Assembly (NCBI GenBank): GCA_037127315.1
Contig: JBBBDQ010001270.1
Span: 3,245,001 to 3,309,000, forward strand
Direction: 5' to 3'
DNA: 64,000 nucleotides
DNA from: Ascarosepion bandense
Taxonomy: Eukaryota; Mollusca; Cephalopoda; Sepiida; Sepiidae
A program made the position numbers and the translations under genes. A model generated the notes under the pieces. The model was not told the DNA's origin. It saw nothing but the letters and a program-made list of their open reading frames with translations, and ran no database searches. Positions 1 to 12,717 of this stretch are shown one piece after another. Numbering within the stretch: position 1 is the first letter of the stretch; each line of letters starts with the position of its first letter.

Positions 1-3000
1 CCTAATTTGTTTTCCTGTATAGGCTGATTAGATCGCCGACATACAGGAAAATCTGCTTTTTTTCTTTTCTGTGTTTGCTGACAGCACTGTGTAATCTGCG
101 TATTATATATGCGTAAAGATTTAGATGCCATTCACGAATCCTGGCCGGACTTCTAGTTTTCCCTAGTTTGTTTTCCTGTATATGTTGAATAGATCGCTGC
201 CATATAGCAGAATCTGCTTTTTTTCTTTTCTGTGTTTGCTATCAGCACTGTGTAATCTGCGTATTATATATGCGTAAAGATTTAGATGCCAATCACGAAT
301 CCTGGCAGGACTTCTAATATTCCCTAATTTGTTTTACTGTATATGTGGAATAGATCGCTGCCATATACGAGAATCTGCTTTTTTCTTTTCTTTATTTGCT
401 ATCAGCACTGTGTAATCTGCGTATTATATATGCGTAAATATTTAGATGCCAATCATTAATCCTGGCAGTTCTTCTAGTTTTCCCTAATTTGTTTTCCTGT
501 CTATGTTGAATAGATCGTTGCCATATAGGAGAATCTGCTTTTTTCTTTTCTGTGTTTGCTATCAGCACTGTGTAATCTGCGTATTATATATGCGTAAAGA
601 TTTAGATGCCAATCACGAATCCTGGCAGGACTTATGGTTTCCCTAATTTGTTTTCCTGTATGGGCTGATTAGATAGCTGACATATAGGAAAATCTGCTTT
701 TTTTCTTTTCTGTGTTTGCTGACAGCACTGTGTAATCTGCGTATTATATATGCGTAAAGATTTAGATGCCAATCACGAATCCTGGCAGGACTTCTACTTT
801 CCATAATTTATTTTCCTATATATGTTGTATAGATCGCTGCCACATAGGAGAATCTGCTTTTTTTCTTTTCCGTGTTTACTATCAGCACTGTGCAAACTGC
901 GTATTATATATGCGTAAAGATTTAGATGTCAATCACGAATCCTGGCAGGACTACTAGTTTTTCCTAATTTGTTTTCCTGTACATGTTGAATAGATCGCTG
1001 CCATATAGGAGAATCTGCATTTTTTCTTTTCTGTGTTTGCTATCAGCACTGTGTAATCTGCGTATTATATATGCGTAAAGATTTAGATGCCAATCACGAA
1101 TCCTGGCAGGACATCTAATATTCCCTAATTTGTTTTACTGAATATGTTGAATAGATCGCTGCCATATACGAGAATCTGCTTTTTTCATTTCTGTGTTTGC
1201 TATCAGCACTGTGTAATCTGCGTATTATATATGCGTAAATATTTAGATGCCAATCATTAATCCTGGCAGTACTTCTAGTTTTCCCTAATTTGTTTTCCTG
1301 TCTATGTTGAATAGATCGTTGCCATATAGGAGAATCTGCTTTTTTTTCTTTTCTGTGTTTGCTATCAGCACTGTGTAATCTGCGTATTATATATGCGTAA
1401 TGCGTAAAGATTTAGATGCCAATCACGAATCCTGGCAGGACTTCTAGTTTTCCCTAATTTGTTTTCCTGTCTATGTTGAATAGATCGCTGCCATATAGGA
1501 GAATCTGCTTTTTTTCTTTTCTGTGTTTGCTATCAGCACTGTTTAATCTGCGTATTATATATGCGTAAAGATTTAGATGTCAATCACGTATCATGGCAGT
1601 ACTTCTAGTTTCCCCTAATTTGTTTTCCTGTATATGTTGAATAGATCGTTGCCATATAGGAGAATCTGCTTTTTTTCTTTTCTGTGTTTGCTATCAGTAC
1701 TGTGTGATCTGCGTATTATATATGCGTAGAGATTTAGATGCCAATCACGAAACCTGGCCGGACTTCTAGTTTTCTCTCATTTGTTTTCCTGTATATGCTG
1801 ATTAGATCGCTGCCATATAGGAAAATCTGCTTTTTATCTTTTCTGTGTTTGCTGACAGCACTGTGTAATCTGCGTATTATATATGCGTAAAGATTTAGAT
1901 GCCAGTCACGAATCCTGGCCGGAATTCTAGTTTTCCCTAATTTGTTTTACTGTATATGTTGAATAGATCGCTGCCACATAGGAGAATCTGCTTTTTTTCT
2001 TTTCTGTGTTTGCTATCAGCACTGTGTAATCTGCGTATTATATATGCGTAAAGATTTAGATGCCAATCACAAATCCTGGCAGTACTTCTAGTTTTCCCTA
2101 ATTTGTTTTCCTGTCTATGTTGAATAGATCGTTGCCATATAGGAGAATCTGCTTTTTTTCTTTTCTGTGTTTGCTATCAGCACTGTGTAATCTGCGTATT
2201 ATATATGCGTAAAGATTTAGATGCCAATCACGAATCCTGGCAGGACTTCTACTTTCCCTAATTTATTTTGCTATATATGTTGTATAGATCGCTGCCACAT
2301 AGGAGAATCTGCTTTTTTCTTTTCTGTGTTTGCTGACAGCACTGTGTAATCTGCGTATTATATATGCGTAAAGATTTAGATGCCATTCACGAATCCTGGC
2401 CGGACTTCTAGTTTTCCCTAGTTTGTTTTCCTGTATATGTTGAATAGATCGCTGCCATATAGCAGAATCTGCTTTTTTTCTTTTCTGTGTTTGCTATCAG
2501 CACTGTGTAATCTGCGTATTATATATGCGTAAAGATTTAGATGCCAATCACGAATCCTGGCAGGACTTCTAGTTTTCCCTAATTTGTTTTACTGTATATG
2601 TTGAATAGATCGCTGACATATAGGAGAATCTGCTTTTTTTTCTTTTCTGCGTTTGCTATCAGCACTGTGTAATCTGCGTATTATATATGCGTAAAGATTT
2701 AGATGCCAATCACGAATCCTGGCAGGACTTCTAGCTATCCCTAATTTGTTTTCCTATGTATGTTGTATAGATCGCTGCCACATAGGAGAATCTTCTTTTT
2801 TTCTTTTCTGTGTTTGCTATCAGCACTGTGTAATCTGCGTATTATATATGCGTAAAGATTTAGATGCCAATCACGAATCCTGGCAGGACTTCTAGTTTTC
2901 CCTAATTTATTTTCCTGTCTATGTTGAATAGATCGCTGCCATATAGGAGAATCTGCTTTTTTTCTTTTCTGTGTTTGCTATCAGCACTGTATAATCTGCG

Positions 3001-4086
3001 TATTATATATGCGTAAAGATTTAGATGCCAATCACGAATCCTGGCCGGACTTCTAGTTTTCCCTAATTTGTTTTACTGTACATGTTGAATAGATCGCTGC
3101 CACATAGGAGAATCTGCTTTTTTTCTTTTCTGTGTTTGCTATCAGCACTGTGTAATCCGCGTATTATATATGCGTAAAGATTTAGATGCCAATCACGAAT
3201 CCTGGCTAGACTTCTAGTTTTCCCTAATTTGTTTTCCTGTATATGTTGAATTGATCGTTGCCATATAGGAGAATCTGTTTTTTTTCTTTTCTGTGTTTGC
3301 TACCAGCACTGTGTAATCTGCGTATTATATATGGGTAAAGATTTAGATGCCAATCACGAATCCTGGCAGGACTTCTAGTTTTCCCTAATTTGTTTTACTG
3401 TATATGTTGAATAGATCGCTGACATATAGGAGAATCTGCTTTTTTTCTTTTCTCTGTTTGCTATCAGCACTGTTTAATCTGCGTATTATATATGCGTAAA
3501 GATTTAGATGCCAATCACGAATCCTGGCTAGACTTCTAGTTTTCCCTAATTTGTTTTCCTGTATATGTTGAATTGATCGTTGCCATATAGGAGAATCTGC
3601 TTTTTTTCTTTCCTGTGTTTGCTACCAGCACTGTGTAATCTGCGTATTATATATGCGTAAAGATTTAGATGCCAATCACGAATCCTGGCAGGACTTCTAG
3701 TTTTCCCTAATTTGTTTTACTGTATATGTTGAATAGATCGCTGACATATAGGAGAATCTGCTTTTTTTTCTTTTCTGCGTTTGCTATCAGCACTGTGTAA
3801 TCTGCGTATTATATATGCGTAAATATTTAGATGCCAATCACGAATCCTTGCAGGACTTTTAGTTTTCCCTAATTTGTTTTCCTGTATATGTTGAATAGAT
3901 CGCTGACATATAGGAGAATCTGCTTTTTTTTTCTTTTCTGTGTCTGCTATCAGCACTGTGTAATCTGCGTATTATATATGCGTAAAGATTTTGATGCCAA
4001 TCACGAATCCTGACAAGGCTTCTAGTTTTCCCTAAATTGTTTTTTTCTGTATATGTTGAATAGATCGTTGCCATATAGGAGAATAA
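1..4086 (-). repeat. Satellite A: ~160-bp tandem array derived from an RTE LINE reverse transcriptase
   Basis: About 25 head-to-tail copies with a 160-161 bp period; the landmark agcactg recurs at 83, 244, 404, 564, 724, 884 and 1045. Read on the minus strand the unit matches the RTE-type LINE copies elsewhere in this window. The array 20-mer GCAGATTACACAGTGCTGAT (241-260) differs at two positions from GCAGATGACACAATGCTGAT in the LINE at 45695-45714, which encodes part of YADDTVLIAD. One difference turns the second catalytic Asp codon GAC into TAC. The following stretch corresponds to the LINE segment PGFVIGGHNLNN. A period of 160 is not a multiple of three, so the array cannot encode a repeat protein. 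It continues beyond the left edge. Seen: periodicity and match. Inferred: origin from a LINE ORF. Confidence 0.93.
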
Positions 4087-4288
4087 ATATTGCACAACAG
4101 TCCCGTACTCTATTCTTGGTCTCAAACAAAATCTTTCTGACTCTTAATACTCCGCGTCTTTGGCCTTCCAATCTGCCTATTGATCTGAGTGTCGCACTTT
4201 GCATTCTCCATCATAATACTTCTGAGGTATTTAAATTTCTCTATCTGTTTGATTGTAATGTCGCCAACGTGTATTATCTCACATGTCT
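4087..4288 (-). pseudogene. RTE/BovB-like LINE fragment (region after the YADD motif)
   Basis: Minus-strand translation gives GDITIKQIEKFKYLRSIMME followed by NAKCDTQINRQIGRPK. It matches the LINE copy at 36840-36955 (GDNKIKQVQNFKYPGSVITE then NGKCDTKIRRRIGMAK). The fragment leads directly into satellite A through a shared LLYG/DLFN-like junction near 4080. In a normal LINE this segment lies downstream of YADD, whereas here satellite A follows it in the sense direction. That order fits a tandem duplication joining the end of one unit to the start of the next. No intact frame remains. Confidence 0.8.
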
Positions 4289-4670
4289 CACTACCGGCTA
4301 TAATTATTAAGTCTCTCCAGTTAAAACAAAATGATGTATTTCATACTATTTTTAGCATTTATGCCAAGCGTAAAAATTCTAAATGAAAATAGAATGGTTC
4401 TTTTGTTATTATTACTTAGCAAAATTTTACAAGGCAGCCTGGATGCCTTTGATTCGGCCAGCCAATAAGAAGAGACTGGCATGGGGGAGAGAGCACAAAC
4501 ACTGGACACCAGAACTGTTCATTTGATGTACATGTTATTTTACAGTATTAACAAAAGAACCATTTTATTTTAATTTAGAATTATCCACTTGACAATATAT
4601 ACTAAAAATAGTATGAAATAAATAATTTTTTGAAAAACTGTGGGGTGGCTAATAATTATGGCCGGTAATG
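4289..4670. mobile_element. MITE with long terminal inverted repeats, Tc1/mariner type (copy 1)
   Basis: The left end begins CACTACCGGCTATAATTATT and the right end finishes ATAATTATGGCCGGTAATG before TA. Arms of about 140-150 bp are inverted copies of each other (tgatgtatttcatac inward from the left, mirrored by gtatgaaataaataat on the right). Two related copies lie at 53392-53545 and 53605-54000. No transposase frame fits inside, so it is non-autonomous. TA flanking on the right supports a Tc1/mariner-type origin; the left TA is not preserved. It separates two RTE fragments. Confidence 0.8.
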
Positions 4671-4768
4671 TATATTCTCACAGGTTCAGTCCATGGTATC
4701 ATTAGCATTCTTCTGTAGAAACACATTTTTGTTGCTTCGAATCTTTGAAGAGATTGTCCAGCATTTGC
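4671..4768 (-). pseudogene. RTE LINE fragment, 3' flank of satellite B
   Basis: Minus-strand translation contains MCFYRRMLMIPWTEPV, matching MWFYRRMLRISWTEHV of the longer RTE copy at 43367-43831. In the LINE this sequence follows LLYGSECWTISSKM directly, and here it follows the last unit of satellite B in the same sense orientation. It is therefore the natural downstream flank of the amplified segment, showing that satellite B sits inside a former LINE copy. Confidence 0.85.
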
Positions 4769-7700
4769 TGCCGTATAGGAGGACAGAAGCCCCTTAGACT
4801 CCAGTAATCTTTTCTTTTTTCTGTAGCTTCGGGTCTCTCCTTCATTTTTGAGGAGATTGTCCAGCATTTGCTGCCATATAGGAGGAAAAAAACCATTAGA
4901 CTCCAGTAATCTTTTCTTTTTTCTGTAGCTTCAGGTCTCTCCTTCATTTGTGAGGAGCTTTTCCAGCATTTGCTGCCATATAGGAGGGCAAATATGAAGT
5001 AATACTTCAGTACTCTTTTCTTCGTTTCTATTGCTTTGAGTCTCTCTTTCATCTTTCAGGAGACTGTTCAACATTTGCTGCCATATAGGAGGACAGAAGC
5101 CCCATTAGACTCCAGTAAACTTTTCTTTTTTCTGTAGCTTCGGGCCTCTCCTTCATTTGTGAGGAGCTTGTCCAGCATTTGCTACCATATAGGAGGACAG
5201 AAGCCCCATTAGACTCCAGTAATCTTTTCTTTTTTTTGTGGCTTCGGGTGGCTCCTTCATCTTTGGGGAGATTGTCCACCATTTGCTGCCATATAGGAGG
5301 ACAGAAGAACCATTAGACTCCAGTAATCTTTTCTTTTTTCTATGGCTTCGGGTCTCTTCTTCATTTTTCAGGAGATTGTCCAGCATTTGCTGCCACATAG
5401 GAGGAAAAAAAACCATTAGACTCCAGTAATCGTTTCTTTTTTCTGTAGCTTCGGGTCTCTCCTTCATTTGTGAGGAGCTTGTCCAGAAGTTGCTGCCATA
5501 TAGGAGGACAGAAGCCCCATTAGACTCCAGTAATCTTTTCTTTTTTCTGTGGCTTCGGGTGGCTCCTCCAACTTTGGGGAGATTGTCCAGCATTTGCTGC
5601 CATATAGGAGGACAGAAACCCAATTAGACTCCAGTAATCTTTTCTTTTTTCTGTAGCTTCGTGTCTTTCCTTCATGTTTGGGGAGATTGTCCAGCATTTG
5701 CTGCCATATAGGAGGACAGAAGCCCCATTAGACTCCTCCAGTAATCTTTTCTTTTTTCTGTAGCTTCGGGTGGCTCCTTCATTTTTGAGGAGATTGTCCA
5801 GCATTTGATGCCATATAGGAGGACAGAAGCCCCATTAGACTCCAGTAATCTTTTCTTTTTTTCTGTGGCTTCGAGTGGCTCTTTCATTTTTGAAGAGATT
5901 GTCCAGCATTTGCTGCCATATAGGAGAAAAAAACCCATTAGACTCCTCCAGTAATCTTTTCTTTTTTCTGTAGCTTCGGGTCTCTCCTTCATTTGTGAGG
6001 ATCTTTTCCAGAAGTTGCTTCCATATAGGAGGACAGAAGCCCCATTAGATTCCAGTAATCCTTTCATTTTTCTGTAGCTTCGTGTCTCTCCTTCATTTTT
6101 GAGGAGATTGTCCAGCAATTGCTGCCATATATGAGGGCAAATATGACGTAATACTTCAGTTCTCTATTCTTTGTTTATGTTGCTTTGAGTCTCTCTTTCA
6201 TCTTTCAAGAGACTGTTCAATATTTGCTGCCATATAGGAGGACAGAAGCCCCATTAGACTCCAGAAATCTTTTCTTTTTCTGTAGCTTCGTGTCTCTCCT
6301 TCACTTTTGAGGAGATTGTCCAGCATTTGCTGCCATATAGGATGGCAAATATGACGTAAAACTTCAGTACTCTATTGTTTGTTTATGTTGCTTTGAGTCT
6401 CTCTTTCATCTTTCAAGAGACTGTTCAATATTTGCTGCCATATAGGAGGACAGAAGCCCCATTAGACTCCAGTAATCTTTTCTTTTTTCTGTAGCTTCGG
6501 GCCTCTCTTTCATTTCTGAGGATATTGTCCAGCATTTGCTGCCATATAGGAGAAAAAAACCCATTAGACTCCAGTAATTTTTTCTTTTTTCTATAGCTTC
6601 GGGTCTCTCCTTCATTTTTGAGGAGCTTGTCCAGAAGTTGCTACCATATAGGAGGACAGAAACCCCATTAGACTCCAGTAATCTTTTCATTTTTCTGTAG
6701 CTTCGTGACTCTCCTTCATTTTTGAGGAGATTGTCCAGCATTTGCTTCCATATATGAGGACAAATATGACGTAATACTTCAGTACTCTATTCTTTGTCTA
6801 TGTTGCTTTGAGTCTCTCTTTCATCTGTCAAGAGAATGTTCAATATTTGCTGTCATATAAGAGGACAGGAGCCCCATTAGACTCCATTAATCTTTTCTTT
6901 ATTCTGTAGCTTCGGGTCTCTCCTTCATTTGTGAGGAGCTTGTCCAGCATTTGCTGCCATATAGGAGGACAGAAGCCCCATTAGACTCCAGTAATCTTTT
7001 CTTTTTTCTGTAGCTTCGGGCCTCTCCTTCATTTTTGAGGAGATTGTGAAGCAATTGCTGCCATATAGGAGGGCCAATATGACGTAATAATTCAGTACTC
7101 TATTCTTTGTTTCTGTTGCTTTGAGTATCTCTTTCATCTTTCAAGAGACTCTTCAATATTTGCTGTCATATAGGAGGACAGAAGCACCATTAGACTCCAG
7201 TAATCTTTTCTTTTTTTCTGTAGCTTCGTGTCTCTCCTTCATGTTTGGGGAGAATGTCCAGCATTTGCTGCCATATAGGAGGACAGAAGCCCCATTAGAC
7301 TCCAGTAATCTTTTCTTTTTTTCTGTGGCTTCGAGTGGCTCTTTCATTTTTGAAGAGATTGTCCAGCATTTGCTGCCATATACGAGAAAAAAACCCATTA
7401 GACTCCTCCAGTAATCTTTTCTTTTTTCTGTAGCTTCGGGTCTCTCCTTCATTTGTGAGGAGCTTTTCCAGAAGTTGCTTCCATATAGGAGGACAGAAGC
7501 CCCATTAGATTCCAGTAATCCTTTCATTTTTCTGTAGCTTCGTGTCTCTCCTTCATTTTTGAGGAGATTGTCCAGCAATTGCTGCCATATATGAGGGCAA
7601 ATATGACGTAATACATCAGTTCTCTATTCTTTGTTTATGTTGCTTTGAGTCTCTCTTTCATCTTTCAAGAGACTGTTCAATATTTGCTGCCATATAGGAG

Positions 7701-10700
7701 GACAGAAGCCCCATTAGACTCCAGAAATCTTTTCTTTTTCTGTAGCTTCGTGTCTCTCCTTCACTTTTGAGGAGATTGTCCAGCATTTGCTGCCATATAG
7801 GATGGCAAATATGACGTAAAACTTCAGTACTCTATTGTTTGTTTATGTTGCTTTGAGTCTCTCTTTCATCTTTCAAGAGACTGTTCAATATTTGCTGCCA
7901 TATAGGAGGACAGAAGCCCCATTAGACTCCAGTAAACTTTTCTTTTTTCTGTAGCTTCGGGCCTCTCTTTCATTTCTGAGGATATTGTCCAGCATTTGCT
8001 GCCATATAGGAGAAAAAAACCCATTAGACTCCAGTAATTTTTTTCTTTTTTCTATAGCTTCGGGTCTCTCCTTCATTTTTGAGGAGCTTGTCCAGAAGTT
8101 GCTACCATATAGGAGGACAGAAACCCCAATAGACTCCAGTAATCTTTCATTTTTCTGTAGCTTCGTGACTCTCCTTCATTTTTGAGGAGATTGTCCAGCA
8201 TTTGCTTCCATATATGAGGACAAATATGACGTAATACTTAAGTACTCTATTCTTTGTCTATGTTGCTTTGAGTCTCTCTTTCATCTGTCAAGAGAATGTT
8301 CAATATTTGCTGTCATATAAGAGGACAGAAGCCCCATTAGACTCCAGTAATCTTTTCTTTTTTCTGTAGCTTCGGGTCTCTCCTTCATTTTTGAGGAGAT
8401 TGTCCAGCATTTGCTGCCATATAGGAGGACAGAAACCCCATTAGACTCCAGTAATCTTTTCTTTTTTCTGTGGCTTCGGGTGGCTCCTCCATCTTTGGGG
8501 AGATTGCCCAGCATTTGCTGCCATATAGGAGGACAGAAACCCAATTAGACTCCAGTAATCTTTTCTTTTTTCTGTGGCTTCGGGTGGCGCTTTCATTTTT
8601 GATGAGATTGTCCAGCATTTGCTTCCATATATGAGGACAAATATGACGTAATACTTCAGTACTCTATTCTTTGTCTATGTTGCTTTGAGTCTCTCTTTCA
8701 TCTTTCAAGAGAATGTTCAATATTTGCTGTCATATAAGAGGACAGGAGCCCCATTAGACTCCAGCAATCTTTTCATTTTTCTGTAGCTTCGGGCCTCTCC
8801 TTCATTTTTGAGAATATTGTCCAGCATTTGCTGCCATATAGGAGAAAAACCCATCAGACTCCGGTAATCTTTTCTTTTTTCTATAGCTTCGGGTCTCTCC
8901 TTCATTTTTGAGGAGCATGTCCAGAAGTTGCTACCATATAGGAGGACAGGAGCCCCATTAGACTCCAGTAATCTTTTCTTTTTTCTGTAGCTTCGGGCCT
9001 CTCCTTCATTTTTGAAGGAGATTGTGAAGCAATTGCTGCCATATAGGAGGGCAAATATGACGTAATAATTCAGTACTCTATTCTTTGTTTCTGTTGCTTT
9101 GAGTATCTCTTTCATCTTTCAAGAGACTGTTCAATATTTGCTGCCATATAGGAGGACAGAAGCCCCATTAGACTCCAGTAATCTTTTCTTTTTTCTGTGG
9201 CTTCGTGTCTCTCCTTCATCTTTGGGGAGATTGTCCAGCATTTGCTGCCATATAGGAGGACAGAAGCCCCATTAGACTGCAGTAATCTTTTCTTTTTCTA
9301 TAGCTTCGGGTCTCTCCTTCATTTTTTGAGGAGATTGTCCAGCATTTGCTTCCATATAGGAGAAAAAAAACCCATTAGACTCCAGTAATCTTTTCTTTTT
9401 TCTGTAGCTTCTGGTGGCTCCTTCATTTTTGAGGAGCTTGTCCAGAAGTTGCTACCATATAGGAGGACAGAAGCCCCATTAGACTCCAGTAATCTTTTCT
9501 TTTTTCTATAGCTTCATGTCTCTCCTTGGGGAGATTGTCCAGCATTTGCTGCCATATAGCCGGAAAAAAAAACATTAGACTCCAGTAATCTTTTCTTTTT
9601 TCTGTAGCTTCGGGTGGCTCCTTCATTTTTGAGGAGATTGTCCAGCATTTGATGCCATATAGGAGGACAGAAGCCCCATTAGACTCCAGTAATCTTTTCT
9701 TTTTTTCTGTGGCTTCGGGTGGCTCCTTCATCTTTGGGGAGATTGTTCAGCATTTGCTGCCATATCGGAGGACAGAAGACCCATTAGACTCCAGTAAACT
9801 TTTCTTTTTTGTATAGCTTCGGGTCTCGCCTTCATTTTTGAGGAGATTGTCCAGCATATGCTTCCATATAGGAGAAAAAAAACCATTAGACTCCAGTAAT
9901 CTTTTCTTATTTCTGTAGCTTCGGGTCTCTCCTTCATTTGTGAGGAGCTTGTCCAGAAGTTGCTGCCATATAGGAGGACAGAAGCCCCATTAGACTCCAG
10001 TAATCGTTTCATTTTTCTGTAGCTTCGTGTCTCTCCTTCATTTTTGAGGAGATTGTCCAGCATTTGCTGCCATATATGAGGGCAAATATGACGTAATACT
10101 TCAGTACTCTATTCTTTGTTTATGTTGCTTTGAGTCTCTCTTTCATCTTTCAAGAGTCTGTTCAATATTTGCTGTCATATAGGAGGACAGAAGCCCCATT
10201 AGACTCCAGAAATCTTTTCTTTTTCTGTAGCTTCGTGTCTCTCCTTCACTCTTGAGGAGATTGTCCAGCATTAGCTGCCATATAGGATGGCAAATATGAC
10301 GTAAAACTTCAGTACTCTATTCTTTGTTTATGTTGCTTTGAGTCTCTCTTTCATCTTTCAAGAGACTGTTCAATATTTGCTGCCATATAGGAGGACAGAA
10401 GCCCCATTAGACTCCAGTAATCTTTTCTTTTTTCTGTAGCTTCGTGTCTCTCCTTCATCTTTGGGGAGATTGTCCAGCATTTGCTGCCATATAGGAGAAA
10501 AAAACCCATTAGACTCCAGTAATCTTTTCTTTTTTCTGTAGCTTCGGGTCTCTCCTTCATTTGTGAGGAGCTTGTCCAGAAGTTGCTGCCATATAGGAGG
10601 ACAGAAGCCCCATTAGACTACAGTAATCTTTTCTTTTTTCTGTAGCTTCGGGTCTCTCCTTCATCTTTTGGGGAGATTGTCCAGCATTTGCTGCCATATA

Positions 10701-12275
10701 GGAGGAAAGAAGCCCCATTAGACTCCAGTAATCTTTTCTTTTTTCTGTAGCTTCGTGTCTCTCCTTCATCTTTGGGGAGATTGTCCAGCATTTGCTGCCA
10801 TATAGGAGAAAAAAACCCATTAGACTCCAGTAATCTTTTCTTTTTTTCTGTAGCTTCGGGTCTCTCCTTCATTTGTGAGGAGCTTGTCCAGCATTTGCTG
10901 CCATATAGGAGGACAGAAGCCCCATTAGACTCCAGTAATCGTTTCATTTTTCTGTAGCTTCGGGTCTCTCCTTCATTTGTGAGGAGCTTTTCCAGCATTT
11001 GCTGCCATATAGGAGGGCAAATATGAAGTAATACTTCAGTACTCTTTTCTTCGTTTCTATTGCTTTGAGTCTCTCTTTCATCTTTCAGGAGACTGTTCAA
11101 CATTTGCTGCCATATAGGAGGACAGAAGCCCCATTAGACTCCAGTAAACTTTTCTTTTTTCTGTAGCTTCGGGCCTCTCCTTCATTTGTGAGGAGCTTGT
11201 CCAGCATTTGCTACCATATAGGAGGACAGAAGCCCCATTAGACTCCAGTAATCTTTTCTCTTTTTTGTGGCTTCGGGTGGCTCCTTCATCTTTGGGGAGA
11301 TTGTCCACCATTTGCTGCCATATAGGAGGACAGAAAACCATTAGACTCCAGTAATCTTTTCTTTTTTCTATGGCTTCGGGTCTCTTCTTCATTTTTCAGG
11401 AGATTGTCCAGCATTTGCTGCAACATAGGAGGAAAAAAAACCATTAGACTCCAGTAATCGTTTCTTTTTTCTGTAGCTTCGGGTCTCTCCTTCATTTGTG
11501 AGGAGCTTGTCCAGAAGTTGCTGCCATATAGGAGGACAGAAGCCCCATTAGTCTCCAGTAATCGTTTCATTTTTCTGTAGCTTCGTGTCTCTCCTTCATT
11601 TTTGAGGAGATTGTCCAGCATTTGCTGCCATTTATGAGGGCAAATATGACGTAATACTTCAGTACTCTATTTTTGTTTATGTTGCTTTGAGTCTCTCTTT
11701 CATCTTTCAAGAGAATGTTCAATATTTGCTGTCATATAGGAGGACAGAAGCCCCATTAGACTCCAGTAATCTTTTCTTTTTTCTGTAGCTTCGGGCCTCT
11801 CCTTCATTTTTTAGAAGATTGTCCAGCATTTGCTGCCATATAGGAGAAAAAAAACCATTAGACTCCAGTAATCTTTTTTTTTTTTCTGTAGCTTCGTGTC
11901 TCTCCTTCATTTGTGAGGAGCTTGTCCAGCATTTGCTGCCATATAGGAGGACAGAAGCCCCAGTAGACTCCAGTAATCTTTTCTTTTTTCTGTAGCTTCG
12001 GGCCTCTCCTTCATTTTTTAGAAGATTGTCCAGCATTTGCTGCCATATAGCAGAAAAAAAACCATTAGACTCCAGTAATCTTTTCTTTTTTCTGTAGCTT
12101 CGGGTCTCTCCTTCATTTGTGAGGAGCTTGTCCAGCATTTGCTACCATATAGGAGGACATAAGCCCCATTAGACTACATTTTTCTGTAGCTTCGTGTCTC
12201 TCCTTCATTTTTGAGGAGATTGTCCAGCATTTGCTGCCATATAGGAGGGCAAATATGACGTAACATTTCAGTCCT
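4769..12275 (-). repeat. Satellite B: ~103-bp tandem array derived from the RTE LLYGSECWTIS segment
   Basis: Roughly 72 units; the landmark ccatata recurs at 4771, 4874, 4976, 5081 and 5185, a spacing of 102-105 bp. Minus-strand translation cycles through three frames giving VLLYGSKCWTISSKMKERPE, equivalent to VLQYGSECWTISSKMRTKLE in the RTE copy near 43780. At DNA level the array GAGATTGTCCAGCATTTGCT matches the LINE GATATTGTCCAGCATTCACT (43758-43777) at 17 of 20 positions. At least two unit types alternate: one with cttcgggtctctccttc, and one with gggcaaatatgacgtaatac. Longer blocks repeat: 5940-6480 resembles 7390-7930, and 4940-5480 resembles 10960-11500. The many open frames here are translations of the repeat, not genes. 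Confidence 0.94.
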
Positions 12276-12350
12276 CTTTTCTTTGTTTCCAACAAAATTT
12301 TCCTGTCTTTTAATACTCTGCTTAGCTTTTGGAATCCCTCTTTGTATATC
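12276..12350 (-). pseudogene. RTE LINE fragment, 5' flank of satellite B
   Basis: The bases ctttgtttccaacaaaattt and the following tactctgcttagcttttgga align with ctttgtttctattgaaattt and tactttactcagctactgga in the RTE copy at 43840-43885. In that LINE this lies just upstream (sense) of the LLYGSECW region. Its presence at the far end of satellite B means both LINE flanks of the amplified segment are retained. Too short and diverged to encode anything. Confidence 0.75.
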
Positions 12351-12717
12351 CCAATACGATTTCGCTAGTAACTAATGCATTATTTGATCAGGAAGATGTG
12401 TATTAATTCATTTGACAGTGGTATTTGTGCGAAAGTGTACCGATTAGAATTCAATCTCATCTCTCCAATCTTAAATCTGTGAAATCTTCCATACATTAAT
12501 TTAAATTCAGTTGGGACGAAAAGATAATTGACTTACTTCGAAGGAGTGATGCCAGAGAAGTTAAATTTTGCATGCATTAATTTTAACTCTTCTTATTAAT
12601 AACTAAATTTTTATTTTACAATCTGTCAGATATTTGAGAACATTATGACTGAAATCGATTTAAAATTAACAAAGGGTATACTTTAAAATCATATATTTCC
12701 AAGTAACCTAATATATA
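12351..12717. other. AT-rich spacer, nothing recognised
   Basis: About 370 bases of AT-rich unique-looking sequence between the RTE remnant and a possible mariner end. I see no long frame, tRNA-like boxes or internal repeat. Confidence 0.6.

Noticed and set aside
1..4086. CRISPR-like or centromeric array
   Set aside because: Whole unit is conserved with no unique spacers, in a eukaryotic context; centromere function cannot be judged from sequence.
4649..12295. Dozens of minus-strand frames of 60-161 residues
   Set aside because: They are successive frames of satellite B; the 103-bp period shifts frame every unit, so no stable protein exists.
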